Source: Adenophora triphylla var. japonica
Taxonomy: Eukaryota; Streptophyta; Magnoliopsida; Asterales; Campanulaceae
Assembly: GCA_022495995.1 (NCBI GenBank)
Contig: JAFEMH010005373.1
Coordinates: 1 to 64,000 of the forward strand
Direction: 5' to 3'
Length of the DNA stretch: 64,000 nucleotides
A program made the position numbers and the translations under genes. How positions within the stretch are numbered: position 1 is the first letter of the stretch; every line of letters begins with the position of its first letter. Below the pieces are notes generated by a model. That model worked only from the letters and a program-made list of their open reading frames with translations, did not search any database and was not told where the DNA came from. Of the stretch, positions 44,300 through 55,434 are shown in pieces.

Positions 44300-45212
44300 T
44301 TTGCTTTTGAGAATTTGGTGTCTCTGACCGCATTGTATTTGAGAATTTGGCGTCTCTGACCGATTTGTATTTGAGAACTTGGCGTCTCAGGCCGATTTGT
44401 ATTTTGAGAACTTGGCATCTCGACCGAATTGTATTTTGAGAACTTGGCATCTACGACCGAATTGTATTTGAGAACTTGGCGTCTCGGCCAGGCTGTATTT
44501 GAGAACTTGGCGTCTACGACCGAATTGTATTTGAGAACTTGGCGTCTCGGCCGAGCTGTATTTGAGAACTTGGCGTCTCGACCGATTTGTATTTGAGAAC
44601 TTGGCGTCTCGGCCGTGCGTATTTGAGAACTTGGCGTCTCGGCCGAGCTTGTATTTGAGAACTTGGCGTCTCGACCGAAGCGTATTTGAGAACTTGGCGT
44701 CTCGACCGAAGCTGTATTTGAGAACTTGGCGTCTCGACCGATTTGTATTTGAGAACTTGGCGTCTCGACCGAAGCATGTTGAGAACTTGGCGTCTCACGG
44801 CCGAATTGTATTTGAGAACTTGGCGTCTACGACCGACTGTATTTGAGAACTTGGCGTCTCGAAGCGTATTTGAGAACTTGGCGTCTCTCGACCGCATTTG
44901 AGAACTTGGCGTCTCGACCGAATTGTATTTGAGAACTTGGCGTCTCGACCGAACCGTATTTGAGAACTTGGCGTCTCGGCCGATTTGTATTTGAGAACTT
45001 GGCGTCTACGACCGGCTGTATTTGAGAACTTGGCGTCTCGACCGAATTGTATTTGAGAACTTGGCGTCTCTGACCGAACTGTATTTGAGAACTTGGCGTC
45101 TCTGACCGAACTGTATTTGAGAACTTGGCGTCTCTGACCGATTTGTATTTGAGAACTTGGCGTCTCTGACCGAACTGTATTTTGAGAACTTGGCGTCTCT
45201 GACCGAGCGGTA
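44300..45212. repeat. Tandem array B, about 31-bp unit, about 29 copies
   Basis: The unit is of the form TTTGAGAACTTGGCGTCTC followed by a variable GACCGAATTGTA-like part. I counted 29 copies, the leftmost being the most diverged. Long open frames on minus through the array are repeat artefacts (RRQVLKY / DAKFSNT cycles). Confidence 0.9.
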
Positions 45213-45400
45213 GACACTGGAGGTGGTCTTCATTGGGGGCTGTTTTCATCCATTTGTGGACATTGGAAGTCGTCTTTAGCAAGTTGCAGACGCCGGAGCT
45301 TGTCTTTGCCAAACTGTAGATGCTGGAGGCTGTCTTCATCCATTTGTGGACATTGGAGGTCGTCTTTGGTGAAGATCATCCTTGTCGAAAAGGGGGATTT
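45213..45400. repeat. Short third repeat family, GGACATTGGAGGTCGTCTTTG type
   Basis: Four to five imperfect copies of a 30-40 bp cycle with CATTTGTGGACATTGGA and TCGTCTTTG. Confidence 0.55.
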
Positions 45401-47617
45401 GATTTCACGTTTGAATTCCTGCATTCGTTAGTGAAGAGGAAGATGCATATATGACATTCATGATGACAGATGCATGCCTAGAGCTAAAAATGATTGTGAG
45501 AGTATCATGCATATGTTCGCGAGATGATGCATTTACTTGCTTTTGAAGGTGCACTTAGCCTAAGCTTTTGGCAGGGAAGTTATGATCTTGATCACTTAGG
45601 ATTTTTCCTATTGATTCAAGTTTTGTGCATGCTACATGAGCCCTTGGGAGATTTTGTGGGGATGCATGGTGATGTATGTGTCTGGAAGCTGTTTGGAACA
45701 GTTTTGAGCATGTGGGGGATGAGAACCCTTGATCGCGATTTAAACGGCGGTTGTTGGTGAGGTTTTGTCGGCGGTATCACATGGACCTCAATTTTGATGA
45801 GATTGGATTCGGATCCGGGTCTTGGTTGACAGTTTCCCTCTCAATCTTGGTCATTTGAAGGCGTCTTTGACGGGCTCTAGGAGCACGTTGATATGAGTGA
45901 AGCTTCTTTCATTTGGATGAGAGTGACCTCGGCGAAACCTTATCAGGAGAATGATTTGATGGAATTGCTAATGCGGGAGAAACCACGATCTTGAATTCCG
46001 ATGCTACGGGAGGCTGCCTGTACCAAGTTACGAAGTGAAATTCTTTCTTGATAAAATTCGGGTCCAAAAGACCGTCTTGACAAAGCCCGGATCTGAGTAG
46101 GCAAAGCCCGGATTTTGAAGAAGTGACTTGGCGAATCTATCTCGTAGTGAAGAACGCAATGTGGACCCCGAGGATGACTATGGAAGCCCCGGCTTGAAGA
46201 GGCGTCTGAGGAGAACACAGGAGAACCGCAGCAAGCCCCGGCGTGAAGAAATTGAAGCGATCTTGTTGCGAGACGAGTCATTATGTGGCCGAGGGGTACC
46301 CATCTTTTCAAATCTTAGTCAACCGATCCTTGGACAAGACTCAAAAACGTTTACGTGCGGGGGCACATCTTTCGAAAAGTGGGAATGAATCCCGATTTTG
46401 TGTATACACACTCGCTTTAGGTTTGACTCTTTTGAGAGAGTATAAGCATCACAAGGTGTGGAAAAGTGTATGGAAGCCCTGGCGACGGAAAGACAGTGTT
46501 TGGCTCTATTTTCCTATGATATAGAAAGAAGACTTGTCGAGACACTTGAAAACTTGTCTTATTCATGATGATCACAAAGTTTGCTTAAAACCCTTTGTTA
46601 ATGTTCGGGTTATTCAATCCCTAAATCGATATGAACAAATATTTTGATTAATCATAAGGAGAAAACCAGCGATATCGAGAATCAAGCTCGGAAGGGTGGA
46701 AAGTGTATAGGGACGATCCTTGATGAGACCGGGTTTTTTTTTCTTTTTTCTTTTTTTTTTGAGATTTGTTTATGATTTCGACCGGACCATTTCTGGTTGC
46801 CTACGTTCCCTCCATTATGAAGAGCTCGGAGTCGCCGTAGTTCGGGCTTATCCCGAATGAAGAGAGAATGAGTGTGAAAATTCAAGACTTTGAGGTTTTT
46901 TTGGGAATTTGAGGATTGGAGATTCGAATAACATATCCCCTTAGAGTGTTCATGAAAGACACGGATGCGAAGCCCCAGTGGGACATCCACGGCAAGTGTT
47001 TGTGGAGGAGAAATGAAATATGCTCACATGAAATGTCGAATGAATCAGACTTGAATTTGCACAATCTTTGATCATTTGAGCCGAGATGGATTTGGCTCCA
47101 ATTTAAGCAAGCAATGAAGCATTAATTTGATTTATATTTTACGATGAAATTGCTATTCGATAGGAATTGCGTTTGGGTTTCCGGGCTTCGATCGGCCATC
47201 GGGTAATTTTGGAAGTTATGACCTCTTAAAGTGAGAGGCCGGTGGGCCTTTCTTGTGGACCTCTAAAGATGAGAGGTTGGCTTGCAGGGATGTGTTTGGG
47301 AAATCTATGGCGGGGAAGATTGATTGCCTCTAAGAGTGAGAGGTCAAATTTTGACTTTGGCCAAAGGCGATGGTAGCGGGAATATCCTCTAAAGCGAGAG
47401 GATGGCTTGGGATTGGTTTAAGGTAATGGTGAGAGGAAGTCCAAGCTATCGAGAACCTTTTGCGAACTTGCGAGAATTCAGACTCATTTTTGATCATCGG
47501 AGAGCTTCTTGAGAAGTCGGGGATTTTTTATTGAATTGTGAGGATCGACAGTCCTTCTTTTTTTTTTGAAGTTCTTTTTTTTTTTGAATTTTTTTTGTTT
47601 GTTGTTTTTTTTTTTTG

Positions 47618-47666
<49 letters not shown>

Positions 47667-48353
47667 ACTTGGAAAGCTTCCTGGGGAGTTGAGGACTATC
47701 TTTGTCCTTCCTTCATGGCTTGAGATATTTTGCGCATCGCCGACTCTCGAAGTTAACTTCTTGGGCTCGCTTGGACTTTCTCTCAGTAAGGAGCAAAAAT
47801 GATGGCTAAAGTGGGTTTCAAAACACGCCGATCTTGAAGTGAAAGGGTATTGTTTAGTGAGGGTGAGGTACTGGCTTTCCTATGGGTGAAAGGCTTCAAC
47901 CGCAATCCCTACCGGATGACCTAAACGAGATTAAGTCTTCGTTGCTTGCTTAAGCTTTAAATGAGAAAAGATTCATGCAAATTCATCGAGCAACGAGAGG
48001 ATGATGATGAAAGGGATGTGAGCATATGAGATGCAAGATGGGGAGTTAGTAAGCCCCAATTTGGGAAGGATATCAATTGATTTTCTCACTCCGATTAATT
48101 TAAATATTAATCATTTCAAAGAATTAGTGGTTGAGCAGCACAAGTGATCATTTTGGATAAAACCATTTCAATTAAGTGTAACGTGGGTGCGCAAGTGATG
48201 TCTCGAGTCTAGCAAGAAGAGAAAAGAGACTTATATTAAAAGTTAGGCATTTAACCACTATGTCCAAAATGGACTACAACGACAAATGTCCGGGGAAGGA
48301 CTTAGGTGAAAGAAAAGTACTAGAACCTACGAAGGTTGACTCAAAAGACTATT
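45401..48353 (-). other. Noncoding 3' region of the nested gag-only element
   Basis: No pol-like motif on either strand. Landmarks are short open frames on + around 46128-46524 without recognised similarity, and a T-rich tract at 47556-47665. Confidence 0.5.
47556..47665. repeat. Poly(T) tract
   Basis: T-rich over 110 bp, with a longest uninterrupted T run of about 46. Length is probably unreliable in any assembly. Confidence 0.9.
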
Positions 48354-50560
48354 TTAAAGATAGGTAGCCCCCAATCTAGCCGCTCTTTCTTTGTTGAACC
48401 ATGCATCTATTCTTCGGCTGGAGGCAGGAGCTATTGCAGACCTTTCCATCGGGATTTCCTTGGCAATCTCTTTCTTAATCCAACCACTTTCATCGCCTGC
48501 GATGGCTGATTCACCGACCTCACAAGGGGGCGAGTCAAATTCCATTATGCCCACAAGTCTTGGATCACCAAACTCGACCATGTTGATGCTCATGTTGTTA
48601 GGGAGCGGGTTATTGATGGTATTAGGCCCTTCAGGCATCGCTAACCTCACTTGCTCAATCAAATTTTGGATTGCCTTCTTCAGGGGGACGCAATCATCTG
48701 TCAGGTGCCCATGGTATTGATGAAAGGCACAATGCTTGGAGGTATCCAAAGGAGCGTTGGGGTTTCTTGGCTGATAATTATCCAAAGGCCGGAGCAAACC
48801 TTCTCTCACCAATCCTCTGAAGATATCACTCAAAGGCATTCCAAGGTTTCTCAAGTCTTGGAGCCGGATACGGATGCATCGGGCTTCTTGGGAACAAAGG
48901 AAGTGGCATTGTTACTGATCTGTCCCGCGTAGCCGATCGCCTCTTTGCCTTTAGCGAAAGCGGGAGTAGTGTTCGAGGGAGGAGCCCGATATCCGTAGGT
49001 AGGTGCAGCTACGGCTGCCGATTGTAAGCCTTTTCAAACTTAGCCCCGGAATTAACCATTGCACGCAAGTCGGCGTAGGGGAAGTGGGTGAGGAAGCTCT
49101 CAAATGCGGCTTCAAGCATGACCGAAAAATGTCTAAGCGCTCCTCGTCGTAGGGAGGAATGGCCATTTCACCGAGCTTTAAGTTCCACCTCTTATAGAAA
49201 TCCCCAATATTCTCATTAAGTGGCGCCGCATCGTTGTTTGCGGGTCAACTCTGTTTGTCTCCCATTCCAAGTTGGCTTTGTACTTATCTCGTGAAAGTAC
49301 CGGTAATCTGTTCCCAAGTAGCCCTAGCTTCAGCCGCAATCGGAAAAACCATTTCAAAGCCCCCGACTTCAAAGAGAGACTAAAGTAATCGGCTAAGCTA
49401 TTTGGTTTGTGCATCCCTTAGCCTTCATTGCCAAAGTATAGGTGTCCAAGTGAGTTTTAGGGCATGCACTCCCGTCAAACAATTCCAGAGTGGGCATCAC
49501 AAACTTGTGAGGCAGGGGGACAATCAGTCGGGATACGTAGGCCGAAGAGCGGTATTCTTTTGGCGGTCAATTCGGCAATCTGTGCTTTCATTTCCTTGTG
49601 TTGCTCCATAAACCAAGCCAATTGGGGATCCAAAGGTGGAGCCGCGTTCAAACCAAGCCGATGAGCCGAAGAGAGGAGTTACCACCGGCGGCACAGCTGG
49701 TGGAAGGGATACCATATTCCGGGGCATAGGTGAAAACCCGTCCTTGGCCCAAATTACCCCAGGGAGTGTAGGTAGGAGCTTGGGCAAAGGATAAAACCCA
49801 AGGCTTCTTTGTTGGCTTTCCATTGGCGGGAAGGCGAGAGGCGGACTGAGGTAGCCGGATAGCTCGAATTTCCGGAGTGAGGCCCATAAGTAGGCTTGAG
49901 TGTGGGCCGCCGTCTGGATTGTTGAATTGCATGGTGCTGTGGCGAAGGTGTGTAACCGGGGGATCTGCGGTCCTGGTGATTCGGATGACACCGAGATGGA
50001 GGCTTGATAACCCATAGAAGTCTCGAGTGAGAAATGGATTTGTGAGAGTCAGTGTGAGGAGCCTTGGTGAGCTAGTACCATTACGAGGTGGGACTCCCGA
50101 TTGTTGCCCCGAACCAAACCGGGGTGGTATCCCAAAGCTGTTCTTTGTGAAGGTCCGGATTGATTGGTCCCGAACCGAGGTGGGATCCCCATTTGCTGTG
50201 GCATTCCGGTAGCCCCAAGCATGAGAAGATATTCCGTGCGATTTTGTCCCCACCGAGGGACCGGGAATTGGCTCGTCTCGTCGGGCCGCAGGGATCCGGT
50301 GGTCCGCATTTGGGAGCCGGGCTGACCGGCCGAGAAGCATGGATTACGGTGGTAGTACCGTGGGAGGCCGATGGTGGCATCCTGGAGTAGTCGGGCCGAC
50401 CAAGAGTGGGGTTGAGGTCTTCCCTCTTCTTCCACGGTGAAGGTGCCATCTGGGTTGAGACCGGCGGCCGGACCATGGCTCTTAATAGCCTTGATAAGGC
50501 TATTCAACAGTGCTTCTGTCGCACTCTCATACGTTACGCTAACCGATTCCATTGTTGTTA
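48354..50560 (-). pseudogene. gag of the nested element (several frame changes)
   Basis: Structural protein of the particle. On minus: an N-terminal part from about 50552 (SVTYESATEALLNSLIKAI, later proline- and glycine-rich); a capsid part near 49414-49200 with LSLKSGALKWFFRL and KANLEWETNRVD; and a C-terminal part 48854-48354 with CAFHQYHGHLTDDC, a zinc-knuckle-like C-H-GH-C segment also seen in the host Tat gag, followed by LKKAIQNLIEQ. Frames change at least four times and stops lie in between, so this copy cannot make full gag. Because the element is young, part of the breaks could be single-base indel errors. No protease or RT follows. Confidence 0.75.
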
Positions 50561-52064
50561 CGTACGAGGAGTCCCGGGAGGCGGAGTGACGTTGTCCCCA
50601 TCGTTACCAGCTGATGCAGACATTCTGAAACCCGGAGTTGAAACAAACGACGAAGCTGACGATGCGCTTGACTCTTCCCAACTGATCAAACGGTGACCCG
50701 ATGCCCGAAACCAAGCTTTGTGCGGAGCTGCGGGGGAAAGACACGAGGGTTCAGATGGCGGGAATTGAAGGTGGGTAGGTGTTTGGGCTCAAGGCTCGTG
50801 CAACATGCAATTATTTGTTCATGTTTACTTAAAACATGTTTTATTAACCTAATCGGTTGGAAAAGATTTCTCTTCTTTTTCGCAAACTACTCTGATTCCT
50901 GGATCAGTGGGCCCCGTCACTACGTCTATAAGCCCCTCGTATTCCACCTGTATTTCGACCTCCCGGGGTGGACAGCCCCGGGCGAGGGTCCTATAGGGCA
51001 AGCGGGTCCCACCGATCGAAAGAAAAACGATCCTAAAAGTCTGGCGGGTAATCGAGTCTTAACGAGCATTCGATGTAAATTACGGACAAAGCTGACGTCA
51101 AAAGTCAAGATCATGTCCGAGGGCTCGACGAAAAGTCGGCATGATTTGGACTGATAAGCGTCCACAATTGATCTTGACTTGTCGTCATTTAAGCCGTAAT
51201 TAGGCATGGAATATTCATTAATCCTTGATGACTCGGTGTGTCAATCTTTGGGAGTCGAGTGTATAATTTGTGCCGGCCGAGCCGAAGTCAAGGCGCCGAT
51301 CAATATCTTGGTCAAAGTCTGCGGCGGAAAACCGCGAGAACTTCGGCGATAAGGGTCCCCGAAAGATATTGAGTCGGTATGCCGACAAAGGCTTGAAAGG
51401 AAAGGTCTATACACGGACGGGGCATGACATGCATCGAGACTAAAAACCAACCGGGTCTCGGACAAAGTGTGTCACGGACAAGTGCATGGTCGACACGAGG
51501 CTCCATGGGATGTTTGGGTAGTCCTGTGCTCATCCGAGAGGCGTAATAAGACCAAACGGACCGCGACAAGGATTTCCCCGGGTTAAGGACGTAGTGTGCA
51601 GTGTACGGTCACGTGCGCGTAGTGTGCAAGCTTGATCTATCTTCTTTTCCGAGAAAAATAGAAATTTTTATGTGTCTTAAAAGGCATGATGCATGATTTT
51701 TTTTTTGAATTTTTTTTTGAAAATTTTTTTTGAAAATTTTATGAACACATAAGCACATAAGCACAAAAATTCCGACAGTTAGGGACATTATTCCGACAGT
51801 CAAAATTTTGACTTTTCCGAGGCGGCCAAAAACAAACACGAAAATTGTGCAAAAATCAACACACACAAAGCAAAGGATTTTCAAATGTTGAGACGGAAGC
51901 TTGACCCTCAAAAGCTTTTCCTTTTTTTTTTGAAAATAATGATACCGGTACGTGGGATTGTTAGACCACAATTTATCCCCGACTCGTGTTAGGAGGCGAT
52001 AACGGGAAGTTTAATGGTTTCCACCAATATACCAAATATCATTTTTTTTAGAAAAAGCTTATTA
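50561..52064 (-). other. Leader of the nested gag-only element
   Basis: About 1.5 kb between primer site and gag with no recognised gene. It contains A/T runs at 51696-51740 and 51920-51935. Confidence 0.5.
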
Positions 52065-52082
52065 TCCCCAGCGGAGTCGCCA
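52065..52082 (-). promoter_or_regulatory. Primer-binding site of the nested gag-only element
   Basis: TGGCGACTCCGCTGGGGA on minus, one base after the LTR end ATCATCACA. It is the Tat/Ogre type of site, reported to pair with tRNA-Arg. Confidence 0.85.
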
Positions 52083-52083
52083 C

Positions 52084-53776
52084 TGTGATGATGCCCGATT
52101 TTTTTTGAAAATCAAAACGGAGTCGCCACGCCATTTTTGTTTTAAGGGCCAAAACTTTGAAAAATGCCCGAGATCAGAGATTTAGGTTCGGAGGTCACGT
52201 TACGTGCCGGGAAGGACGTTAGTGTGCACCCGGAACGCCTCGTAAAAATGAGTCTTCCAAACATTCAAAATCCTTTGTTGTGTGTGTGTGTGTGTGTGTG
52301 TTTTGGCCAAAATAAGTTGAAACTGAGGTAAGTAAAAATTGGGAGCTCTTTTTAAGGCTTTAAACTGATCCCATGATTTTTTGGGTGATTTTTGGGTTGA
52401 GATTTGGCACTCAAAAGATTTTCGGAAGTTGAAAACCATTTCTGCCAGAATGAAAAAGGCAGTTGACCCTTGACTTTGAAATGGACTTTAGGGCTTGAAA
52501 ACTCCAGAAACTGGGAAAAGGCCGGGAATGAAAAATGTTCAAAACACCTAAAAAAGGTTTCTGTAAAAGAACTTTTCATTTTGTAGATGATTTGAGGGTC
52601 AAAACCTTCTGGAAATCTCAGATCTGAAATCTGGATTTCCAGAAGCTGATGAACTGGCCTCTAAAAGAAAAATTGAAAAAAGGAGTTTTACTCACGCAAA
52701 AAATAAATTAAAAATATGTCTGGAAAGCTCTGGATGTTGGCTACAAAAAGTATTTTGTAGTCAACACCCAATTCAAGTTTTACTGGGTCCAAAAATAGGA
52801 AAATGGACTGAGTTCTCAGAACAATGCTACTGGACAGCAAGATGTTCTTGAGGAGAAATGTGATTTTTGGGGGTTTGCATCTATGTTCACCCCATTTTCA
52901 TCCCTAGACTTGATTCCACTACCTTGTGTTAAGTGGTTATCATATTCAAGTCATCCTTGGGGAATTTATGGGGTTGAAACATGTCCTTTGCAAAGGGAAA
53001 GGGGTTTTGTAAAGATGAAACCAAGGAGAAAGAATTGACTAAAGATCTAAAATGTGGACCACTTGAGATGGTCATTCATGAAGATGAACTTCAAGATGAC
53101 CATCTTAGGTCAAAACTCAAGTTAAACTAGACATAAAATAAGTCAAAGTAAGAAGAACAAGATGATCAAGAGATCAAAAGAGAATTTTAGGGTTTTGAGA
53201 AGGAGGGCTTTACCAATGGTGACACCCTATCTTCCTAGGCTTGGAATTTGACTTGAGGAGTATCAAGATTTGGTGTTTGGCTTGAGGAGTATCAAGGTTT
53301 GGTGTGTTTGGTATTTGATTGGGAAAGATTCAAGAGAAAATGGTGGCAATCTAAGGATTCCCACTGTTTTCTCTCTATATCTCGCCAGAACTTCGTTGCT
53401 GTGATCAAAATGTGTTGTGTAAACTGAGAGAGGAGGGTTCAATTTATAACCCCCTGTGAGAGTCAAACATATCCGCGCGGACAAGGTTGGTCGCGTGCAC
53501 TGTTCATTAATTACAGCTTCAGGCTTTGGACAGGAAGAATAATCTTTTCAAAATTCAAATTAATCAGCCAGTTTTTGTTCCAGCCATTTCTATTTAGGGT
53601 TTTTCTTATTTCTTTTGCTTTTTTGATTCCTTTTCTTGGTTTATCTTTTTTTGGCAATCCCTAATCTACCCTTACTTGGTTAGAAATGTTAGGAATGTTA
53701 GGAATTGTTAGAAATGTTATAACTTTCGTTAATTTTCTAACGAAAATGCTAACAAGCTCAAATTGGAGCACTTACA
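52084..53776 (-). repeat. 5' LTR of the nested gag-only element
   Basis: It matches 41073-42773. Differences are mostly single-base changes in homopolymer length plus one cluster of CG-to-CA differences (about 53508-53586). Confidence 0.9.
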
Positions 53777-53781
53777 CCATC

Positions 53782-54111
53782 TTGATCACGGACCAGGACG
53801 ACACTAACTACGGTTTCAGAGATAGCTAAGTAAACACATAATGGCTCACCTTCTTGAGGTTTTGAGAGTAGGGAAGGCGTTGACAGGTTCAGCTTTAAAT
53901 CTTGAAAGGCTTATTCATGCTTTTTTGTCCACTCGAATCTGGAATTCTTCTTCAAGATGTCATAGAATGGCTTGCATCTGTTTGAGGATTTTGAGATGAA
54001 TCGATTCAATGTCGCCACTTTTCCTGTCAATCTTTGAACATCTTTGATGGATTTAGGTGACGTTAGATTGATGATGGCTTTTATTTGCTCCGGGCTTGCC
54101 TCTATCCCTCT
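53782..54111 (-). pseudogene. First RNase H of the Tat element, N-terminal piece
   Basis: The frame reads from the RT end through EGEPLCVYLAISETVVSVVL to DQDG at the junction. It continues in frame at 41067 with VQQPIYYVS. Stops at about 53913 and 54108 fit changed Gln codons. Confidence 0.85.
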
Positions 54112-54888
54112 TTACATCACCATGTAGCCCAAGAATTTACCGAACTTCATGCCAAAATTGTACTTTGCTGGGTTCAGCTTCATGTTGAATTTGTCCAGGA
54201 TGTCAAATGCTTGAGTAAGATCCCGAACATGATCTTCAGCTTTCTTCGATTTTATCACCATATCGTCGATGTATACTTCCATGGTGTCCCCAATCTGCTC
54301 TTTGAACATCATGTTGACTAGCCTCTGGTATGTAGCACCTGCATTTATTAGTCCAAAAGGCATTGCAATATAATAATAAATACCTGTTGGGGTGAGGAAG
54401 GCGGTGTCCTCTTGGTCGGATGGCTCCATCTGGATTTGCTGGAATCCTGAAGATGCATCTAAGAAAGTCAACACTTCATGTCCAGAAGTAGCATCTACCA
54501 AAGTATCAATGTGTGGCAAGGGGAAAGGATCTTTGGGATAAGCTTTGTTTAAGTCTGTGAAGTCGACACAAACTCTCCACTTGCCGTTTTTCTTTTCTAC
54601 CACCACCACGTTTGCTAACCATCTTGGGTATTCGACTTCTCTGATCATTTTAGCTTTGAGCAATCTGTCTACTTCTTCCTGAATGATTAGGTTCCTCTCC
54701 TATGCAAACTTCCATCTCTTTTGGTGAATTGGTCTGAAGGATGGATCAATGTTCAGCTTGTGGGTGATGACATCTTTGCTGATGCCTGTCATATCTTCGT
54801 GCTTCCAGGCGAAGCTTTTAATCCTGCTTTTCAATAGGTTAACAAGATCTTCTTCGATTTCTGCTAGAACATCTTGACCGATCAGCAC
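54112..54888 (-). pseudogene. Reverse transcriptase of the Tat element
   Basis: Copies element RNA to DNA. On minus: KNGKWRVCVDFTDLNKAYPKD (block 3), TFLDASSGFQQIQM (catalytic Asp region), TPTGIYYYIAMPFGLINAGATYQRLVN, and the active box VYIDDMVIKS, then KFNMKLNPAKYNFGMKFGKFLGY. All catalytic Asp residues are present. A TAG lies at 54702-54700 and a TAA at 54114-54112, both in positions fitting Gln codons. Upstream it is in frame with protease. This is the best preserved domain of the element. Confidence 0.92.
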
Positions 54889-54978
54889 CTTAAGATCTGG
54901 GTTTGAGGGGTCTAATGGTATCTCTTTCAGGTCATGCTCCTTCGCCTCCAGAACCTCACGGGCCTTTCTCTGTAATTG

Positions 54979-55434
54979 CTATGCCATCTTGGGAGATGTC
55001 GACGCCTTCATGGAAGTCATATAACATTCTTTAGCTGACTGCTGATCACTGTAAACCTTGACAACTCCCCAGGGTGTCGGCATCTTGACACATTGGTGAT
55101 AGGTAGATGGCACTGCCTTCATTCCATGGATCCAAGGTCTTCCCAAAATCACATTGTAACATGTTGCACTATCAATCGCGCATAATCTCTCCATGGAGTT
55201 GATACCTTCGACATAAACTGGAAGTGTAATCTTACCCACTGTGCTTTTGGTTTCTCCACTGAAGCCCACGAGCACTGAGGTTCTTTTTACAATGCTATCT
55301 TCAAGGATCTTCATTTCCTTCAAGGCATCTAGCATAATGAGGTTTACCGAACTGCCCCCATCTACTAGGATACGTTTGACTTTGCAATTGGCGATCTGGA
55401 GTGCAATGACCAAGGCATCATGATGAGGATCCAT
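54979..55434 (-). pseudogene. Aspartic protease of the Tat element
   Basis: Processes gag-pol. The frame shows KRILVDGGSSVNLIMLDALK with the catalytic Asp in VDGGS, and the late segment YNVILGRPWIHGMKAVPSTYH, both standard for Tat proteases. A TAG at 54978-54976 separates it from RT in the same frame. Confidence 0.85.

Larger units (their letters stand above)
41073..53776 (-). mobile_element. Young gag-only (TR-GAG-like) Tat-type element nested in the larger Tat element
   Basis: The target duplication CCATC (41068-41072 and 53777-53781) and two nearly identical LTRs (41073-42773, 1701 bp; 52084-53776, 1693 bp) bracket it. The primer site TGGCGACTCCGCTGGGGA (52082-52065) sits one base from the right LTR, fixing the minus orientation. 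Inside are a leader, a gag gene (about 50560-48354) and 5.6 kb of noncoding DNA with two tandem-repeat arrays. No pol motif was seen on either strand, so mobilisation would depend on an autonomous partner. Removing the element with one CCATC restores the host RNase H frame exactly. Confidence 0.9.

Noticed and set aside
42990..45212. Possible CRISPR-like arrays
   Set aside because: Units are contiguous 29-31 bp tandem repeats without unique spacers, lie in a plant retrotransposon, and have no cas genes.
44514..45339. Long overlapping minus-strand open frames of up to 170 codons
   Set aside because: They run through tandem array B, whose unit happens to lack stops; the translated text is a cycle of the repeat in shifting frames.
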